Origin: Geosiphon pyriformis
Taxonomy: Eukaryota; Glomeromycota; Glomeromycetes; Archaeosporales; Geosiphonaceae
DNA: 64,000 nucleotides
Assembly (NCBI GenBank): GCA_016748015.1
Contig: JAAOMT010000085.1
Span: 1 to 64,000, forward strand
Reading direction: 5' to 3'
The translations under genes and the position numbers were made by a program. Shown here in pieces: positions 61,302 through 64,000 of this stretch (position 1 is its first letter; every line of letters starts with the position of its first letter). The notes below the pieces were generated by a model. The model had not been told where the DNA came from. It searched no databases and saw only the letters and a program-made list of their open reading frames with translations.

Positions 61302-63428
61302 CTACGCTGAATCAAAAGTAGGTGAGAATAACTCCAACCCACAAATTCTCTTAATGATACCATTCAGATTCCTAGAGTCAAAAATAAACTCACTAAGAAA
61401 CAATTTAGTAAACTCAATATTCCTCTTGGTTTCAGCACCAAACATTCGGCACAAAGCAATAACATGCTTTATAGTGTCCTCACTTAAAAAGAAAGACTTA
61501 ACAGCCAATGTACCATCATAATCCATATTACTAAAGTCAACCTCAGATCTAAGACTAGCAATGTCCTTAGTAATTCCAACCATGAGGTTAGCAAAATTGT
61601 TAGCAGCACTCTTCATAGAAATGATATCTTTCTCAACTTGAACAGCTTTAACAGCATTATCATCAAGAAGACAAGACACTAAAGCAACCAAAAAACCAAC
61701 AGGCTTAACAATAGACTTAACCAGAGCAGCCAAATCCGAAATCTGCTTTTCCAAAGAGTCCAATCTAAAACCAACAGCAGAATTAGCAGCAGAAGCAGCC
61801 AAAAGAGCCATCAAAGAAAGAAACTCAAAAAGACCAGAAGGAGCAGCAGTTTTGGCATATGAAGCAGAATCCACAAAATAAAACTTGAAAACCTTGGGAA
61901 CCTTGAGAGTGGGAGACAGGGAAACCTTGCAATCCGCAGCCAGATGGCCTACTTCTTGACACTTAAAACAGCACCAGCAACCAGGAGTTTCTCACTAGAT
62001 ATGGCATTTCCTTAGAGTATCAGTCTTGACCACAGCAGAATCCAAATCATCTTGAAAGTCAAATATAACCAAAGCAAACCAGAAACAACAACCAGAATCA
62101 GGAGACTGAGGGATAAAGCATGTCCACCCACCAACTCGAGAAATCATATCACTAATTTCAAAAGCTGTGCAACCAGAAAGAAGATTGACCAACTTGGTCT
62201 TGAACCTATCACAAAACAGAATGATCTCATTCTGATTAATAATTGGAAGAATCTTAACACTATCTTTGCCCACCAGAATTGATCAATGATTGAGAGCAGC
62301 AGTAGCAGCATCCAATTTCTTAAAGTAAACAACCACATACTGCCAAACACCAGCAGGCTTCAGTATAACACGAGCAACTTCATCAAATACACCAAGAGCC
62401 ATCTTAATATTAGCAGCTGACACACCCAAAGATACATCACACAGCACAACAGTGACAAGAGAGGAACCAGATTCAGAAACCACCAAAGACTTGGCAATTT
62501 TGAGAATGGTCAAATAAACAGAGCTTGTAAGCTCAACCAGAAACACAGTTTCTAAAGACTGTTAAGAAGCAAACTTCACACAGAAAAGCTTCACATTGTC
62601 TTTTAAAACAGATTTAGCACCCAAAAAACCATGTACAGACTGAAAAACAGCCTTAACATGAGCCAATTTGATTTTAAAAGTAGCACCAGGCACCAGAGTG
62701 GAGGCCACCCACCCAGCAAATCTTTGACAACTAGTAATAATTTCCCAAGCACCACCAGAAATAGTACCAGAAACCAGAGGAAGAGATGATTCAGTCTTCA
62801 TTTAATCAGCCCAGTTCTCAAGAACAGGTGACCCAACAGAAGGAAATTGTTTTGCTTTCAAAACTGGTGATGATCTGTCAGAAGACACCACATTTGGCAA
62901 CACAGCCAGTGGTTGATCTTGGCCCATCTTGGATGACATGCCAGATGATGCTATGAAGATCTTATCTAAGATCTCATTGGGAACCACAAAGGAGTTCAGT
63001 GTAACAATAGCAAAGGCAAGCGACTGCTCCCATTTTTCTGAGCTTTTGGTCTTTTTGACCATTTTTTTTGAAAAAGTGGTGCTAAAAGCACCAAATGTTG
63101 AATCTATAGAAGAGAAAACCAGCTTATTTACTGGTCTGTTATTAAAAACTTTAGGGCTCTTAGTCAGGGTGAAGGCAACACTGGGACTAACCCAAGTGTG
63201 TCTCTTTGAGGAAACTTTGACTGGTGAGAAACCAGCCAAAGATGAGGAAGTTGCTTCAATGGCCACCAAAGACAGCTTATTACGATTATTGGGTAAAGGG
63301 AAGACTTCTAAAACATTTTGCCTAGTTGCTTTTATAACAGAGAGAGCTTCTCTAATTGAAATTTTATTAGATATCTTAGGACAGATATTCGGTGCAGCTT
63401 TTTTACTCTTCACTCTGGTTGTGATCAT
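61302..63428 (-). pseudogene. LINE copy C ORF1 with CCHC zinc knuckle, five in-frame stops
   Basis: Gag-like RNA-binding protein. Open segments 62802-63428, 62562-62801, 62283-62546, 61995-62273 and 61302-61874 all share one frame. The N-terminal part is basic and Ser-rich (SKKAAPNICPKIS). The middle has a Val/Leu-rich RNA-binding-like fold (VWQYVVVYFKKLDAA). A complete CCHC knuckle CFKCQEVGHLAADC lies at 61929-61970. The C-terminal part has a coiled-coil-like segment (LDSLEKQISDLAALVKSIV). The stops fit single C-to-T or G-to-A changes (for example TGA for CGA near 62280, TAA for CAA near 62559). The knuckle is intact here, unlike in copies A and B. The start at 63428 is the first ATG in the frame. 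Confidence 0.8.
61929..61970 (-). other. intact CCHC zinc-knuckle coding segment
   Basis: Fourteen codons read C-x2-C-x4-H-x4-C exactly. This is the nucleic-acid-binding motif of gag-like ORF1 proteins. Confidence 0.9.
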
Positions 63429-63430
63429 AA

Positions 63431-64000
63431 AATTAAGAAAACAAAGAGTTTTCCAATATATTTATTTATTTTTTTTTTATATGGTTTTTTTAATTTGAAA
63501 TTAATTATAAAAAACAATATTAAATTTTTTGTATAAATTTGCTTTTTAAGTTTTTTTAAATGCTATTATTTAAATTAAGTTTTTTAATTTTTATTTTCTT
63601 ATCATTTAAAAAATTATAAAGTTTTTTATAATGTTTGTTTTTGTTATTATAATTTTATGTAATGTTTTTTTTAATAAAATCAAAAATATATTAATTATTT
63701 TTAATTAATTTCTAAGTATTAAGTTAAAATTTATTGTTTTGTGTTTTTTAATTAGTTTTAATAATTAAAAATAATAAAAATATATTTTTTATTAATTAAA
63801 AGAAAGTTATTGCTTTTTATAAAATATTTTAAACCAAATTAATTAATTTTTTTTGGTTATATAGTTTATAAAATTAATAATTTGGTTTTTCAAGTTAATA
63901 ATTAAATATTTTATTTTTTAGTTTTTAATATCAATTATTATTTTTAAGTCTAAAAAGCTTTTTTAAACTTTTAAATATTATTAATATTATTAATATTAAA
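63431..64000. repeat. AT-rich tract at the 5' side of LINE copy C
   Basis: Nearly all A/T, with no gene-like frame. It continues beyond the window end. Confidence 0.55.

Larger units (their letters stand above)
61190..63430 (-). mobile_element. LINE copy C, ORF1 plus 3' tail only, ORF2 absent
   Basis: Minus-strand element related to copies A and B but clearly less decayed and less AT-rich. From 63428 down to 61302 a single reading frame of about 709 codons is broken only by stop codons, with no frameshift. It is followed at once by the 3' tail (about 61300 to 61190) that matches the tail of copy B. The endonuclease, reverse transcriptase and RNase H parts are missing, so it is an internally deleted or non-autonomous derivative that would need proteins from another copy. 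Confidence 0.8.

Noticed and set aside
62929-63498. 189-codon plus-strand frame
   Set aside because: Antisense of LINE copy C ORF1, which is supported by the continuous minus frame and the zinc knuckle.

Overview
The window looks like nuclear DNA of an arbuscular mycorrhizal fungus, probably Rhizophagus or a close relative. This is inferred from very high AT content, short spliced introns with GT..AG ends, a cluster of class 3 lipase-like genes, a fungal-type unorthodox aquaporin, and decayed LINE retrotransposons that I recognise from that genus. There are no rRNA genes, no convincing tRNA, no CRISPR and no bacterial-style operons. Coordinates of spliced genes were worked out by hand from splice-site phase. 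In every complete gene except the amino acid transporter, the exon lengths add up to a whole number of codons with GT..AG introns.

Layout. 1-4260: decayed LINE copy A (minus strand, cut by the window start). 4261-5640: extremely AT-rich tract. 5672-7476 (minus) and 8535-9826 (plus): a divergent pair, an amino acid/auxin permease-family transporter and an aquaporin, separated by about 1.06 kb. 9827-17132: gene-poor AT-rich DNA with many microsatellites and a 20-N assembly gap. 17133-19082: a Ser/Thr/Glu-rich protein of unknown function. 22494-37523: a cluster of six class 3 lipase-like genes, four apparently intact on the minus strand and two broken ones on the plus strand. 40181-41929: a secreted protein built from 58 tandem heptapeptides. 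42500-46050: an AT island. 46547-47940: a WW-domain gene carrying several in-frame stops. 49689-51391: a gene with a tubby/LURP-like N-terminal region and UIM-like helices. 52677-60412: LINE copy B (plus strand), with an 832-bp insertion near its 3' end. 61190-63430: LINE copy C (minus strand), which has ORF1 and the 3' tail but no ORF2.

The most interesting part is the lipase-like cluster. All six copies have the class 3 lipase architecture where it can be read, and the intact ones keep the catalytic Asp and His. None has the nucleophile serine in the Gly-His-Ser-x-Gly elbow: it is Gly in four copies, Ile in one and Cys in one. The intact copies still have open frames and conserved intron positions, which suggests a retained non-hydrolytic or altered-chemistry role rather than simple decay. 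The two full-length LINE copies can be compared within the window. Their stops and active-site losses are mostly C:G to T:A transitions, and copy B has lost all three reverse transcriptase catalytic aspartates.
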